Counted from the first letter of the stretch, positions 33,906-42,559 are shown. The stretch is DNA of 43,518 nucleotides from Cytophagales bacterium (GCA_004293905.1 RDZE01000041.1:1-43518); one strand, 5' to 3'. Notes: generated by a model not told the origin, from the letters alone. Made by a program: numbers and translations.

Positions 33906-35285
33906 ATGAAAAAAATTAAGTATGGGATAATTTTTATGCTCATTGCCTTAGGCTTTAGCTCTTGTTTAACCTATTATCAAGTCAATGCAGATTTTTATAG
34001 TAACTTTGAATCAGGTCGTTTTTTAGATGCTGAAAAAGCAATGCTCAAAGACAAAAAAGGACCTAATGGAAGGAATAAATTGCTTTATTATCTCAATTTA
34101 GGCACTGCTACCTCGCTAATGGGGCAGTACGAACGAAGCAACGACTATTTTGAGCAAGCCTACATCATCACTGATGATTATGTGAAAAACTATTTGGCAG
34201 AAGCCGCTTCCATACTTATCAACCCCAATATAGCACCCTATAAAGGCGAAGATTTTGAGCTTCTTTATTTGCACTATTACAAGGCACTTAACTACTTGAA
34301 AATGAACCAGCCTGAAAATGCCTTAGTAGAGTGTCGCCGAATGAATATAAGACTCAACACCCTCAGCGACCGCTACAAAGAACAAAGTAACAAATTCAGA
34401 CGCGATGCTTTTATTCATTTATTAATGGGCATCATTTATGAAGCCAATCAGGAAATAAACAATGCTTTTATTGCTTATAGAAATGCTTTAGAAATCTATG
34501 AAGAAGATTATAAAGAAATGTTTGATTTAGAAATACCTCAACAACTTAAATATGACGTAATTAGAACAGCCCATGCAATGGGTTTCGAAGATGACGTAAT
34601 CAGGTACGAAGAGAAATATAATATTCACTATACCCCTGACAAAGACGCTGCTGAGAAAGGGACGCTTATCTTTTTGTGGCACAATGGTTTAGGACCTATA
34701 AAAACAGAAACAACCATTGATTTTTCTCTTTCCAAAGGCGATACCGAAGTTACTTTTAGCAATAGCGATTTAGGAATGGTTTTTTCCTTTGAACACGATA
34801 ATATGGACGATTTGAAAGACCTGAATAGTTTAACGGTAGCTTTTCCACAATACATAGAACGTCCTCCACTCTTCAAACAAGGCGAAATACTTTGGAAAAA
34901 CCAATATTACCCCTTAGAATTGGGTGAAAATATGAATCGCTTGGCGTTTAAATCTTTGCAACAACGTATGTGGCAGGAAATGAGTAAGGCTTTATTACGG
35001 TTAGCACTTCGCGAAGCCGCCGAAGCTGCTCTTAGAAGTAAAGACAAAGGGGCAGCAGCTTTGTTTGATATTGTAAGTTCTTTTACAGTACGCGCCGATA
35101 CAAGGGCGTGGCAGGCAATTCCGCATAGTATTTACTATCGTCGTATACCAATGTCAGAAGGTGAGCAAAAAATAAGTTTTATTGCAAAAACTACCAATGG
35201 AAGTGCAAAAAAATATGATTTTTCATTTTCAATGAGTGCTCAAAAAACTATTTTCCATACATTTCATTCCTTAGAAAGTGATTAG
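33906..35285 (+). CDS. COG3014-like lipoprotein with TPR-type repeats
   Basis: A 459-residue lipoprotein (lipobox GFSSC, Cys20). The first 250 residues are helical tetratricopeptide-like repeats: YLNLGTATSLMGQYERSNDYFEQAY, YYKALNYLKMNQPENALVECRRMN, LLMGIIYEANQEINNAFIAYRNAL. The rest is beta-rich (EKGTLIFLWHNGLGPIK) with an Ala-rich helical stretch (LRLALREAAEAALRSKDKGAAA). The layout and the LFLWHNGLGPxK segment match the COG3014 family, often encoded beside LpoB-like proteins, as here. The likely location is the inner leaflet of the outer membrane. Its function is not established. Its stop overlaps that of the START-like gene by four bases (TTAG). Confidence 0.78.
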   Translation: MKKIKYGIIFMLIALGFSSCLTYYQVNADFYSNFESGRFLDAEKAMLKDKKGPNGRNKLLYYLNLGTATSLMGQYERSNDYFEQAYIITDDYVKNYLAEAASILINPNIAPYKGEDFELLYLHYYKALNYLKMNQPENALVECRRMNIRLNTLSDRYKEQSNKFRRDAFIHLLMGIIYEANQEINNAFIAYRNALEIYEEDYKEMFDLEIPQQLKYDVIRTAHAMGFEDDVIRYEEKYNIHYTPDKDAAEKGTLIFLWHNGLGPIKTETTIDFSLSKGDTEVTFSNSDLGMVFSFEHDNMDDLKDLNSLTVAFPQYIERPPLFKQGEILWKNQYYPLELGENMNRLAFKSLQQRMWQEMSKALLRLALREAAEAALRSKDKGAAALFDIVSSFTVRADTRAWQAIPHSIYYRRIPMSEGEQKISFIAKTTNGSAKKYDFSFSMSAQKTIFHTFHSLESD

Positions 35286-35680
35286 CCTCCAATAATTTCT
35301 TTGAGTTTATGTACCAATCCTTGCCAAAGCTCTTCTAAGTCGGCTTCCTCTGTCATTTCAGAATAATCTATTACTTTCATAAAAGTAGTGTTGGTAAGTT
35401 CGCTATTTTCTAATTTTAGCTCAATATAAGAGGCAGCTTCCTCTTCTATCTCTCCCGATTCATCTGGTACAAACTCAAATTTTATTTGCTTATTTACTCT
35501 AATCATGGTCATTTTTGCATAGTGGTTTGTATTGTCCCATATAAAGTTAAAAATTTTACCATCAATCATTTTTACCTCTGAAAACCACTGTTCTAAGCCA
35601 ATGGCTGTAGAAAGATAAGGGAATATCATTTTGGGCGAGGCTTGTATTTCGAATTCTTGCACATACTTATATTTTGTCAT
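35282..35680 (-). CDS. START/SRPBCC-like domain protein
   Basis: A 132-residue single-domain protein with the helix-grip pattern: YVQEFEIQASPKMIFPYLSTAIGLEQWFSEV at the start, a beta-rich middle and a C-terminal helix (DLEELWQGLVHKLKEIIG). This matches START-like proteins (AHSA1-related) common in Bacteroidota. Such domains bind hydrophobic ligands or assist Hsp90; here the ligand is unknown. It has no signal peptide. It is convergent with the COG3014-like gene through overlapping stop codons. Confidence 0.85.
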   Translation of the reverse strand: MTKYKYVQEFEIQASPKMIFPYLSTAIGLEQWFSEVKMIDGKIFNFIWDNTNHYAKMTMIRVNKQIKFEFVPDESGEIEEEAASYIELKLENSELTNTTFMKVIDYSEMTEEADLEELWQGLVHKLKEIIGG

Positions 35681-35746
35681 AATGTGATATGTTTTTGATG
35701 TTCAGCTCCAAAAATTTTTTTTAAATATAATATTTTTATTCTATTT

Positions 35747-35778
35747 TTTGGAAATACTATATTTTTTTTTCAACTTTG
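35747..35778 (+). promoter_or_regulatory. promoter of the tRNA gene
   Basis: TTTG at 35747-35750 is followed after 20 bases by CAACTTTG at 35771-35778, close to the -33/-7 consensus of Bacteroidota promoters. The tRNA starts 18 bases later. This is among the clearest promoters in the window. Confidence 0.6.
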
Positions 35779-35795
35779 CAGCATCAAATCCATTT

Positions 35796-35869
35796 GGCGA
35801 GGTAGCTCAGGCGGTTAGAGCGCAGGATTCATAACCCTGAGGTCGAGGGTTCAACTCCCTCCCTCGCTA
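35796..35869 (+). tRNA. tRNA-Met (anticodon CAT), elongator type
   Basis: A 74-base cloverleaf. The acceptor stem is 35796-35802 with 35862-35868, with a G-T pair at the end. The D arm begins at 35805 and the anticodon CAT is at 35830-35832. The T arm GAGGG/CCCTC encloses TTCAACT. The discriminator is A35869 and CCA is not encoded. The anticodon stem lacks the three G-C pairs of initiator tRNA, so this is elongator Met, or less likely the Ile tRNA whose CAT anticodon is modified to lysidine. Confidence 0.92.
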
Positions 35870-35951
35870 CTTTTTTAAACTTTTCTCTCACTCTCTTATC
35901 ATTCATTCATAAAATGTCTTTTTAGATGTTTTTTGTCAATTTGCAAAAAAA

Positions 35952-36461
35952 ATGATAGAAACCCCAAGACTCCTTCTAAAACCTCTCAACTATCATTTAT
36001 TAGAAAAATACTTACAATGTGATGGCTCTTTAGAAATTGCCTTGAACTTGAATGAAACCACAAGAAGTATTTCACCAGCACTACAAGAAGCCCTTACACA
36101 AACCATTCTTCCAAGTGTAGCAACACAAACTGCTCATTATGAGTATCATACGCTTTGGACAGCTATCTTGAAAGAGGAAAAAAAGATGATTGGAGATTGT
36201 TGTATTATTGCCGAACCCAATCAATACCAAGAAATAGAGATTGGTTATGGTACTTATGATGCCTTTCAAGGCAGGGGCTATATGACTGAAATAGTGGGTG
36301 GTATCATAGAATGGTCAAAAAAACAATTACTTACAAAAAGTATTATCGCCTCTACCGAAAAAAATAATATTGCTTCTTGTAAGGTGCTTCAGCGCAATGC
36401 TTTTATCAAGGTCAAAGAAACGGAGGCTATGATTCATTGGAAATTAGAACTCTATGCTTGA
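35952..36461 (+). CDS. GNAT acetyltransferase (RimJ/RimL-like)
   Basis: A 169-residue acetyltransferase. It begins MIETPRLLLKPLNYHLLEKYL, the usual start of RimJ/RimL-type enzymes. It has the EIGYGTYDAFQGRGYMTEIV acetyl-CoA loop (Q-G-R-G-Y) and the STEKNNIASCKVLQRNAF motif, both diagnostic. Family members acetylate protein N-terminal residues or small molecules; the target is not known. Its end overlaps the start of the PAP2 gene by eight bases, so the two are translationally linked. Confidence 0.9.
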   Translation: MIETPRLLLKPLNYHLLEKYLQCDGSLEIALNLNETTRSISPALQEALTQTILPSVATQTAHYEYHTLWTAILKEEKKMIGDCCIIAEPNQYQEIEIGYGTYDAFQGRGYMTEIVGGIIEWSKKQLLTKSIIASTEKNNIASCKVLQRNAFIKVKETEAMIHWKLELYA

Positions 36462-37026
36462 TTTATTTTTAGAGCAAGATACGGCTTTGTTTCTCTTGCT
36501 CAATGGCTTACATCATCAATATTTAGACGTTTTGATGGTATACATAAGTAGTACAACACTATGGATTCCACTCTATGTGGCTTTGTTGTATGGTTTGTAT
36601 AAGCAACTCAACAATTTTAAACATTGGGCTATTATCTCTTTGTTGATTATTTTGAGTGTGTTGGTAGCTGACCAAATTACCTCTTCATTAATGAAGCCTT
36701 ATTTCAAGCGTTTACGCCCCTCACACACTACTTCGTTAGAAAGTAAAATACATTTAGTAAATCAATATAAAGGAGGGAAATATGGCTTTGCTTCTTCGCA
36801 TGCGGCTAATAGCTTTGCTATTGCTACTTTTTTATATTTATTAATGGGCAGCAGAATTGGTTTTGGGCTTTTTATTTGGGCTTTTTTAGTATCTTATAGT
36901 CGTATTTATTTGGGAGTACATTATCCGCTCGATATTTTATTTGGTTCGTTGGTTGGTATTTTTTCAGCTACATTGTTATTTCGTTTTGTACCAAACAAAT
37001 TTCTAAAAAAGCCTCAATCGCTTTGA
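36454..37026 (+). CDS. PAP2-family membrane phosphatase
   Basis: A 190-residue integral membrane enzyme with about five or six hydrophobic segments. The three phosphatase motifs are visible: KPYFKRLRP (KX6RP), SSHA in FASSHAANS (the PSGH position, with Ser in place of Gly) and SRIYLGVHYPLD (SRX5HX3D). Family members dephosphorylate undecaprenyl pyrophosphate, phosphatidylglycerol phosphate or related lipids at the membrane. An undecaprenyl pyrophosphatase role is plausible. The 3' end overlaps the convergent hydrolase gene by 59 bases. Confidence 0.9.
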   Translation: MLDLFLEQDTALFLLLNGLHHQYLDVLMVYISSTTLWIPLYVALLYGLYKQLNNFKHWAIISLLIILSVLVADQITSSLMKPYFKRLRPSHTTSLESKIHLVNQYKGGKYGFASSHAANSFAIATFLYLLMGSRIGFGLFIWAFLVSYSRIYLGVHYPLDILFGSLVGIFSATLLFRFVPNKFLKKPQSL

Positions 37027-37765
37027 GGCAAGTTTGAGGGCGTTCGAGCATACCAATATGCCCTGTTTCGGGGAGAATATGCACCAAAGAATGTGCGGGC
37101 AGGTCTATTTGTGATTGGTAAGATGCATAAGAAATGAATTTATCATCGCGCCCGATGATAAACAATACAGGGAATTTTGCTTTTTTCAATACTTGTGTTC
37201 TATCGGGGCGGTCGCGCATGGCTTCTGAAAGTGTGATGATGGTTTTTGGGGCAGTTTGCGTAACCATGTATTCCATCAGTTGCATTTCGTCTTTTAGGTC
37301 GGGTTTGCGTGGGTCATAGAAAAGGTCGTCTACGAAATTACGCATAAACTCGGCAGTACCTTTTTTATTTACTATTTTGATAAGATTGTCCCTGTTTTTC
37401 TTTTTCTCATCACTATCGGGCAGTGCTGTGGAGTGAAACAAGCCAATGCCTTGTACTTTTTCGGGGTATTTTTCTGCAAAAGCCAATGAAACATAGCCTC
37501 CTAATGAGTGCCCTATGAAAATGGCTTTTTCTATTTCCAATGTTTGTAAAAACTCATTGATTTGCTCTGCAATTTGCGTGAGTGTAGTAGGGTGATTGAG
37601 CAAATCTTCGCTTGCACCAAAGCCGGGTAAATCGAGCGCGATGACTCTATACCTTTTAGCCAAATGCTTCATATAATTTTGCCATAAGGTGTTATTTTCG
37701 CAAAAGCCATGTAGTAGTAGCACTACTTGACCTTTTCCTTGAGTAGCATACACGAGTGCAGTCAT
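36968..37765 (-). CDS. alpha/beta hydrolase
   Basis: A 265-residue hydrolase. The oxyanion strand is VVLLLHGFCENNTLW, the nucleophile elbow is GHSLGGYVSLAF, the Asp is in FIIGRDDKFISY, and the His is in ETGHIGMLERP. It differs from the RsbQ-like enzyme in its lid and lacks the RsbQ-specific segments. It could be an esterase or a BioH/MenH-like enzyme; the substrate is unknown. The last 59 bases overlap the PAP2 gene on the other strand; both frames look genuine to their ends. It lies 13 bases downstream of the dnaA start region's operon partner, in the same direction as dnaA. Confidence 0.88.
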   Translation of the reverse strand: MTALVYATQGKGQVVLLLHGFCENNTLWQNYMKHLAKRYRVIALDLPGFGASEDLLNHPTTLTQIAEQINEFLQTLEIEKAIFIGHSLGGYVSLAFAEKYPEKVQGIGLFHSTALPDSDEKKKNRDNLIKIVNKKGTAEFMRNFVDDLFYDPRKPDLKDEMQLMEYMVTQTAPKTIITLSEAMRDRPDRTQVLKKAKFPVLFIIGRDDKFISYASYQSQIDLPAHSLVHILPETGHIGMLERPQTCLKAIEAFLEICLVQNEITM

Positions 37766-37778
37766 AATGAGTTGTATA

Positions 37779-39233
37779 TTATTGTTTTTGTAGTTTGTGC
37801 ATCAAATCATCTACACACATTTTTATTTCTTTCCGATCTTGTATGTAGTCATTGATACAAGTAATGGCATGAATAACGGTGCTGTGGTCGCGGTTGCCAA
37901 AATGGTAGCCAATAGATTTCAAGGAAAACTCTGTAAGTTCTTTGGTTAAGTACATTGCTATTTGTCGGGCGATTACGGTTTCTTTCTTTCTATTTTTTGA
38001 CTTCATATCTTCTACCGTAATACCTAAATAGGCAGCTACTTCATTCTGAATATCTTCTACCGTGATTTCTCGGTTATTTTCTGTTTGTACTATCTGTTGT
38101 ACTATATTTTTAGCCATGTCGATTGTAATATTGCCTTGATTGAGCAATCTTGACTGCATCAACAAAGAGCCTACCGCCCCTTCTAATTCTCTGATATTGC
38201 TATCAATCGTATTGGCTAAATATTCTACTACATCTTCGGGCACTTCCGATTCGTTTCTTTCTATTTTTTGTTTGATGATTGCCATACGCGTTTCTACATC
38301 GGGCTGCTGTAAATCGGCAGTAAGTCCCCATTTGAAACGTGAAATAAGCCTGTCTTCTATGCCTTTTAAGTCGCGTGGTGGGCGGTCGCTTGTCATTACT
38401 ACTTGTTTGCCTAACTGATGTAGATGGTTGAAAACGTGGAAAAACATTTCTTGTATGCGTTCTTTTCCTGATAAAAACTGAACATCGTCTATTAACAATA
38501 CATCTACTTGCATATAAAATTGCGTAAAACTTGGTACGTCTTGTCTTCGGAGTGCATCTACAAATTGGTTAGTAAATTTATCAGAAGATACATATACTAC
38601 TTTGTGGTCGCTTTGTAGGTTTTTGATATGATTACCAATGGCTTGCAATAAATGTGTTTTTCCTAAACCCACCCCTCCATAGAGCAATAAAGGGTTAAAA
38701 GAGCTTACGCCGGGTCGTTCGGCGATGGCAATACCAGCAGCACGAGCCAATTTGTTGCAACTTCCTTCTATAAAATTTTCAAAAGTATAGTGTGTGATAA
38801 GACGGAAATCGTCTTCGTAAAGAGATTGTTGTTTTTGGAAATTTTGATTATTGTTGATAATCATTGCTTTGTTAGCAGCAGAATTTTGCCCGTTTGGTTG
38901 TTGTGCGCCATTTGCATGAGTTCCTTGTCCATTATTTTGCGATTCATGATTGACAGCATACAACAAGGTTGCACCTTTTCCTAATACTTGGTCTAAGACT
39001 TTTTTCAACAAAGACACATAATGTTCTTCTAACCATTCGTAAAAAAATTGATTGGGCACTTGAATTGTAAGGGCTAAATCTTGCAAACGAACAGGTTTGA
39101 TGGGTTCAAACCATGTTTGATAGGCTTGCTCGTCATTGATTTCCTGTCGAATCATTTGCAAGCAATTTTCCCAAATAGTATAAAAATCTTTTGATAAAGT
39201 ATTGCCTTCTATAGTGCCTGTGTTGTAAGTCAT
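37779..39233 (-). CDS. dnaA: chromosomal replication initiator DnaA
   Basis: A 484-residue protein with all four DnaA domains. Domain I is at residues about 15-85 (WENCLQMIRQEINDEQAYQTWFEPI). A low-complexity Asn/Gln-rich domain II linker covers about 100-145. The AAA+ domain III has Walker A GGVGLGKTH and Walker B LLIDDVQFL. The domain IV helix-turn-helix carries the signature IGYHFGNRDHSTVIHAI. It unwinds the origin and starts replication. The start MTYNTGTIEGN fits family length. It stands alone, with no dnaN or gyrB beside it, as is common in this phylum. No convincing DnaA boxes lie upstream. Confidence 0.97.
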   Translation of the reverse strand: MTYNTGTIEGNTLSKDFYTIWENCLQMIRQEINDEQAYQTWFEPIKPVRLQDLALTIQVPNQFFYEWLEEHYVSLLKKVLDQVLGKGATLLYAVNHESQNNGQGTHANGAQQPNGQNSAANKAMIINNNQNFQKQQSLYEDDFRLITHYTFENFIEGSCNKLARAAGIAIAERPGVSSFNPLLLYGGVGLGKTHLLQAIGNHIKNLQSDHKVVYVSSDKFTNQFVDALRRQDVPSFTQFYMQVDVLLIDDVQFLSGKERIQEMFFHVFNHLHQLGKQVVMTSDRPPRDLKGIEDRLISRFKWGLTADLQQPDVETRMAIIKQKIERNESEVPEDVVEYLANTIDSNIRELEGAVGSLLMQSRLLNQGNITIDMAKNIVQQIVQTENNREITVEDIQNEVAAYLGITVEDMKSKNRKKETVIARQIAMYLTKELTEFSLKSIGYHFGNRDHSTVIHAITCINDYIQDRKEIKMCVDDLMHKLQKQ

Positions 39234-39490
39234 TCCTGCTCCTTTTTGTAAAATTTTGAATCGATACGGATTACAAAGTTGCTAACTTTTCGGGGGATAT
39301 TAAAATAATAAGCATAAAAAAATATGGGATTTTTCGTAAGTTTATGATTTTCAACAAGAAAAAATTTTTTCAATAACAAATATAATTTTCTTGCTTTATT
39401 ATCGATTTTGTATTATACGAAAAATTAAAATTTGGCACACTCTTTTCATTATACCTAACAAAAGCCAAAGTTCACCAAAATATATTTTGT
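39234..39490. other. AT-rich divergent region upstream of dnaA
   Basis: This 257-base stretch separates dnaA from the TPR gene. On the minus strand a CAACTTTG element (39281-39274) resembles a -7 promoter box for dnaA. I found no TTATCCACA-type DnaA box clusters, so it is not supported as an origin. Nothing else recognisable was seen. Confidence 0.35.
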
Positions 39491-40087
39491 ATGAAAAAAA
39501 GTATTGTTATGATTTTATTTTTAGGCATCCTAAGTCATTTGGTCTTAGCACAACGCAATGACAGCATACTTAGAAGCCCACAAACAGAGTTGCTCCAAAA
39601 TCTTTACCTTCACAGCCAAGCCAAAAAAGAGAGGCGCGACTATGAGGGAGCCAAACAAGACTTACTAAATATCATTAAGCAAAATCCAACCGAAGATGCT
39701 GCTTATTTTGAGTTAGCCTTGATTGAGTTGCAAGAAAATAACTTTGAAAAGGCTTATCAATTATTACAAAAAGCCATAGAAATCAATCCTACACAAGGAC
39801 GCTACGATTGGGCTATAGGCAATATACAATGCCAATGGCAAAAATACGATTTGGGTATTTTGTACTATGATCGTGCTATCAACAAAGGCTTCAGTACAGA
39901 TAAGATATTTTATAATAGAGCCATTGCTCACACGAGCATCAAAAACTACTCGCAAGCCCTCAACGACTATACGCGAGCCCTGACGTTCAACCCTAATTGT
40001 AAAGAATGTTATTATAACAGAGGCTTGCTTTACTTGATTTTAGGGCAAAAAGATTTTGCCGAATTGGATTTTGAGTTAGCCAAATAA
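39491..40087 (+). CDS. secreted TPR protein
   Basis: A 198-residue protein with a signal peptide (about residues 1-20, ending LVLAQ) and about four tetratricopeptide repeats: DYEGAKQDLLNIIKQNPTED, AYFELALIELQENNFEKAYQLL, IFYNRAIAHTSIKNYSQALN and YYNRGLLYLILGQKDFAELD. It is probably periplasmic and serves as a protein-interaction scaffold. It has no enzymatic domain. The RmlD-like gene follows in the same direction with its own promoter-like element inside the end of this gene, so they need not form one operon. Confidence 0.85.
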   Translation: MKKSIVMILFLGILSHLVLAQRNDSILRSPQTELLQNLYLHSQAKKERRDYEGAKQDLLNIIKQNPTEDAAYFELALIELQENNFEKAYQLLQKAIEINPTQGRYDWAIGNIQCQWQKYDLGILYYDRAINKGFSTDKIFYNRAIAHTSIKNYSQALNDYTRALTFNPNCKECYYNRGLLYLILGQKDFAELDFELAK

Positions 40088-40100
40088 AAGTTTAATTTTG
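40071..40100 (+). promoter_or_regulatory. promoter of the RmlD-like gene
   Basis: TTG at 40071-40073 is followed after 19 bases by TAATTTTG at 40093-40100, a full match to TAnnTTTG. The first ATG follows at 40107, so the transcript would have almost no leader. Confidence 0.5.
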
Positions 40101-40106
40101 CAGTCT

Positions 40107-41045
40107 ATGATGGCAAAAAAGACAAAAATTCTCATAACAGGGGCAAATGGGTTGCTTGGGCAAAAAATTTTAACCACCCTGCAAAATCCTATTTTCTCAA
40201 ACCTATTCGAGCCCATCGCCACTGCACGCGGTGAAAAACGAATGCAAGACTCCACCCCATACTATAGCTTAGATATTGCTGATGACCTTGCGCTGAAAAG
40301 TGTTATTATGGAATCCAAACCCGATATCATCATTCATACAGCCGCCATGACCCAAGTAGACCAATGCGAACTCTCCCCCGAAGAATGTTATAAGCAAAAC
40401 ACTCAAGTAGTCCAGAATCTACACAATCTCTGCAAACAAAACAACATTTTTTTGATACATCTTTCCACAGATTTTATTTTTGATGGCGAAAAAGGTCCTT
40501 ACTCCGAAAAAGACACCCCCAATCCACTCAGTATCTATGGCGATAGCAAATGGAAAGCGGAGCAAATACTACTCAATGATACCCAATTTACACAATACGC
40601 TATCATAAGAACAGTACTCGTTTATGGCGTAGTAGCCGATATGAGCCGTTCTAACATTGTACTATGGGTAAAAAATTCATTAGAACAAAATAAAAACATA
40701 CAAGTAGTAGACGACCAATGGCGTACCCCAACCTTAGCCGAAGACTTGGCAATGGGTTGCCTACTTGTGGCACAAAAAAAAGCTACAGGCATCTTCCATA
40801 TTGCAGGTAGTGAAACCCTTACGCCCTATCAAATAGCCCAAAAAGTAGCTCTATTCTTTCAACTTGACACAGCCTACATCAGCCGTACTGATGCCTCACA
40901 ATTTTCTCAACCTGCCAAAAGACCACCAAAAACAGGTTTTAACATAGAAAAAGCTAAAAAAGAACTTGGCTACTCCCCTACCCCATTTGAGGAAGGACTA
41001 CAAGTAGTAGCCCAACAACTAAAAAAACAAACTATTCGTTTATAG
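40107..41045 (+). CDS. NAD-dependent epimerase/reductase, RmlD-like
   Basis: I took the ATG at 40107 (an ATG at 40110 is equally possible; an upstream TTG overlaps the promoter). The product is about 312 residues. It has an N-terminal Rossmann motif ITGANGLLGQKIL, DIIIHTAAMTQVDQCE, the STDFIFDG strand, the active-site Tyr in SIYGDSKWKAE (YxxxK), and AIIRTVLVYG. This matches RmlD-type dTDP-4-dehydrorhamnose reductases. The next gene is a sugar nucleotidyltransferase, so a role in nucleotide-sugar synthesis is plausible. It may alternatively be one of the many generic SDR proteins. Confidence 0.88.
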   Translation: MMAKKTKILITGANGLLGQKILTTLQNPIFSNLFEPIATARGEKRMQDSTPYYSLDIADDLALKSVIMESKPDIIIHTAAMTQVDQCELSPEECYKQNTQVVQNLHNLCKQNNIFLIHLSTDFIFDGEKGPYSEKDTPNPLSIYGDSKWKAEQILLNDTQFTQYAIIRTVLVYGVVADMSRSNIVLWVKNSLEQNKNIQVVDDQWRTPTLAEDLAMGCLLVAQKKATGIFHIAGSETLTPYQIAQKVALFFQLDTAYISRTDASQFSQPAKRPPKTGFNIEKAKKELGYSPTPFEEGLQVVAQQLKKQTIRL

Positions 41046-41056
41046 AAATCACTTAC

Positions 41057-42061
41057 ATGTCTATCAAAGCCATTATTCCAGTAGCGGGCGTGGGGCTAAA
41101 ACTAAGACCTCACACCCACACACAGCCCAAAACCTTAGTCCCTATCGCAGGAAAACCCATTCTTTCACATATCGTAGATAGACTCTTGGCGGGCGGTATC
41201 AAAGATTTTATATTCGTGTTGGGTTATTTGGGTGATAAAATAGAAACCTATATCCGCGAAAATTATGGGCAAAAAATCAATGCCACCTACATCACACAAG
41301 AACCTCGCGAAGGCTCCGCACACGCAATATGGGTAACAAAACCCTACATCGCTGAAGAAAAAGAGGTACTCATCGTATTGGGCGATACCATCGCAAATGC
41401 GAACTTAGACACCTTTCTCAATTCAAAAGTATCTATGGTAGGCGTACAAAAAGTAAAAGACCCTACCCTATTCGGCATTGCAGAAATCAATGCAGACCAA
41501 TTTGCCATACAATTGGTAGAAAAACCCAAAATACCTAAATCTAACTTAGCCCTTGTAGGTATTTATAAAATATGCAATGTAAATCGCTTCTTAGATGCTA
41601 TTCAATACCTCATAGATAATAACATCAGGCAAAACAATGAATTTTACCTCACCGATGCCCTCATGCGCCTCATAGAACAAGGTGAGCCCATCAAAACTAC
41701 GCGCGTAGACAATTGGTTCGATTGTGGAAAAAAAGAAACCATCTTAGAAGCCAATGCAATTCTTCTTAACAATGCCTTTCATAAGAAGAAAAAATACCAA
41801 TTCCCTAAAACCATCATTATAGAACCTGTCAGTATTGGCGAAAATTGCACTATTTCACACGCAATCATCGGTCCCAATGTTGCCATCGGTGAAAATACCA
41901 TCATCAAAGGCTCTATTATTAGCAACAGTATCATTGGTTCTTTTAGCGAATTAGAAGACGTAGTACTGAAAAACTCAGTCATAGGCAATGATAGTTCGTT
42001 GAAAGGTTTGGTACAAAGTCTTAATATTGGTGACAGTACAGAGATAAATTTTAACAAATAA
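41057..42061 (+). CDS. sugar-phosphate nucleotidyltransferase with beta-helix tail
   Basis: A 334-residue protein. The N-terminal nucleotidyltransferase domain (about residues 1-240) has IIPVAGVGLKLRPHTHTQPKTLVPIAGKPI, VLGDTI and NWFDCGKKE. The loop usually G-x-G-T/S-R-L reads G-V-G-L-K-L here, keeping the basic residue as Lys but losing Thr/Ser. Residues about 255-325 are hexapeptide repeats (SIGENCTISHAIIGPNVAIGENTIIKG) forming a left-handed beta helix. The layout resembles RmlA-long, GlmU or GDP-mannose pyrophosphorylase-like enzymes that activate sugar 1-phosphates. It follows the RmlD-like gene by 11 bases, which suggests an operon. Confidence 0.88.
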   Translation: MSIKAIIPVAGVGLKLRPHTHTQPKTLVPIAGKPILSHIVDRLLAGGIKDFIFVLGYLGDKIETYIRENYGQKINATYITQEPREGSAHAIWVTKPYIAEEKEVLIVLGDTIANANLDTFLNSKVSMVGVQKVKDPTLFGIAEINADQFAIQLVEKPKIPKSNLALVGIYKICNVNRFLDAIQYLIDNNIRQNNEFYLTDALMRLIEQGEPIKTTRVDNWFDCGKKETILEANAILLNNAFHKKKKYQFPKTIIIEPVSIGENCTISHAIIGPNVAIGENTIIKGSIISNSIIGSFSELEDVVLKNSVIGNDSSLKGLVQSLNIGDSTEINFNK

Positions 42062-42076
42062 ATAAAATAGAGTAGC

Positions 42077-42107
42077 TTGCTTTTAGAAAAATAATCTACT
42101 AAATTTG
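42077..42107 (+). promoter_or_regulatory. promoter of the DksA/TraR-like gene
   Basis: TTG at 42077-42079 is followed after 20 bases by TAAATTTG at 42100-42107, a full match to TAnnTTTG. The gene starts at 42160. Confidence 0.6.
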
Positions 42108-42159
42108 CGCCTTGAAAACATAAAAACCGTAAAAACATAAAAATCACTGCACTTGAAAA

Positions 42160-42543
42160 ATGGAACAGAAAGAAAAAACAAGGTACACAGAGGAAGAATT
42201 GAAAGAATTTCAAGAAATCATCAACCAAAAACTCTCCGATGCAAAGCAAGAGTTAGCATACATCAAAGAAACCCTTACGCGTAAAAATGATGCAGGCATA
42301 GATAGCACCATCGGAAATTCTAAAATGATGGAAGACAGTGCCGACACAGCCGAAAAAGAAAATCTTAACCAATTGGCTGCACGCCTACAAAAATTCATTC
42401 AACAATTAGAATTTGCACTCATACGTATCAAAAATGGTACTTATGGTATTTGCATTGATACAGGCAAACTCATTCCCAAAGAAAGATTACGCATAGTGCC
42501 ACACACACAACATTCCATAGAAGCCAAATTAGCAAAAAAATAA
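42160..42543 (+). CDS. TraR/DksA-family protein lacking the zinc finger
   Basis: A 127-residue protein with a long helical hairpin (EELKEFQEIINQKLSDAKQEL and DTAEKENLNQLAARLQKFIQQLEFAL). The C-terminal signature is NGTYGICIDTGKLIPKERLRIVPHTQHSIEAK. DksA-type proteins have four cysteines (YGxCxxCG ... CxxC) there. Only one Cys is left: the second is Thr and the distal pair is missing. DksA binds RNA polymerase through the secondary channel and works with ppGpp. A zinc-free form exists elsewhere in Bacteroidota. It is 16 bases upstream of scpB, in the same direction. Confidence 0.9.
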   Translation: MEQKEKTRYTEEELKEFQEIINQKLSDAKQELAYIKETLTRKNDAGIDSTIGNSKMMEDSADTAEKENLNQLAARLQKFIQQLEFALIRIKNGTYGICIDTGKLIPKERLRIVPHTQHSIEAKLAKK

Positions 42544-42559
42544 CTCTTATACAAAACCA

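Noticed and set aside
35796..35869. Initiator tRNA-fMet
   Set aside because: The three consecutive G-C pairs in the anticodon stem typical of initiators are missing.
39234..39490. Possible replication origin upstream of dnaA
   Set aside because: The region is AT-rich, but I found no cluster of DnaA boxes. In this phylum dnaA is often not next to the origin.
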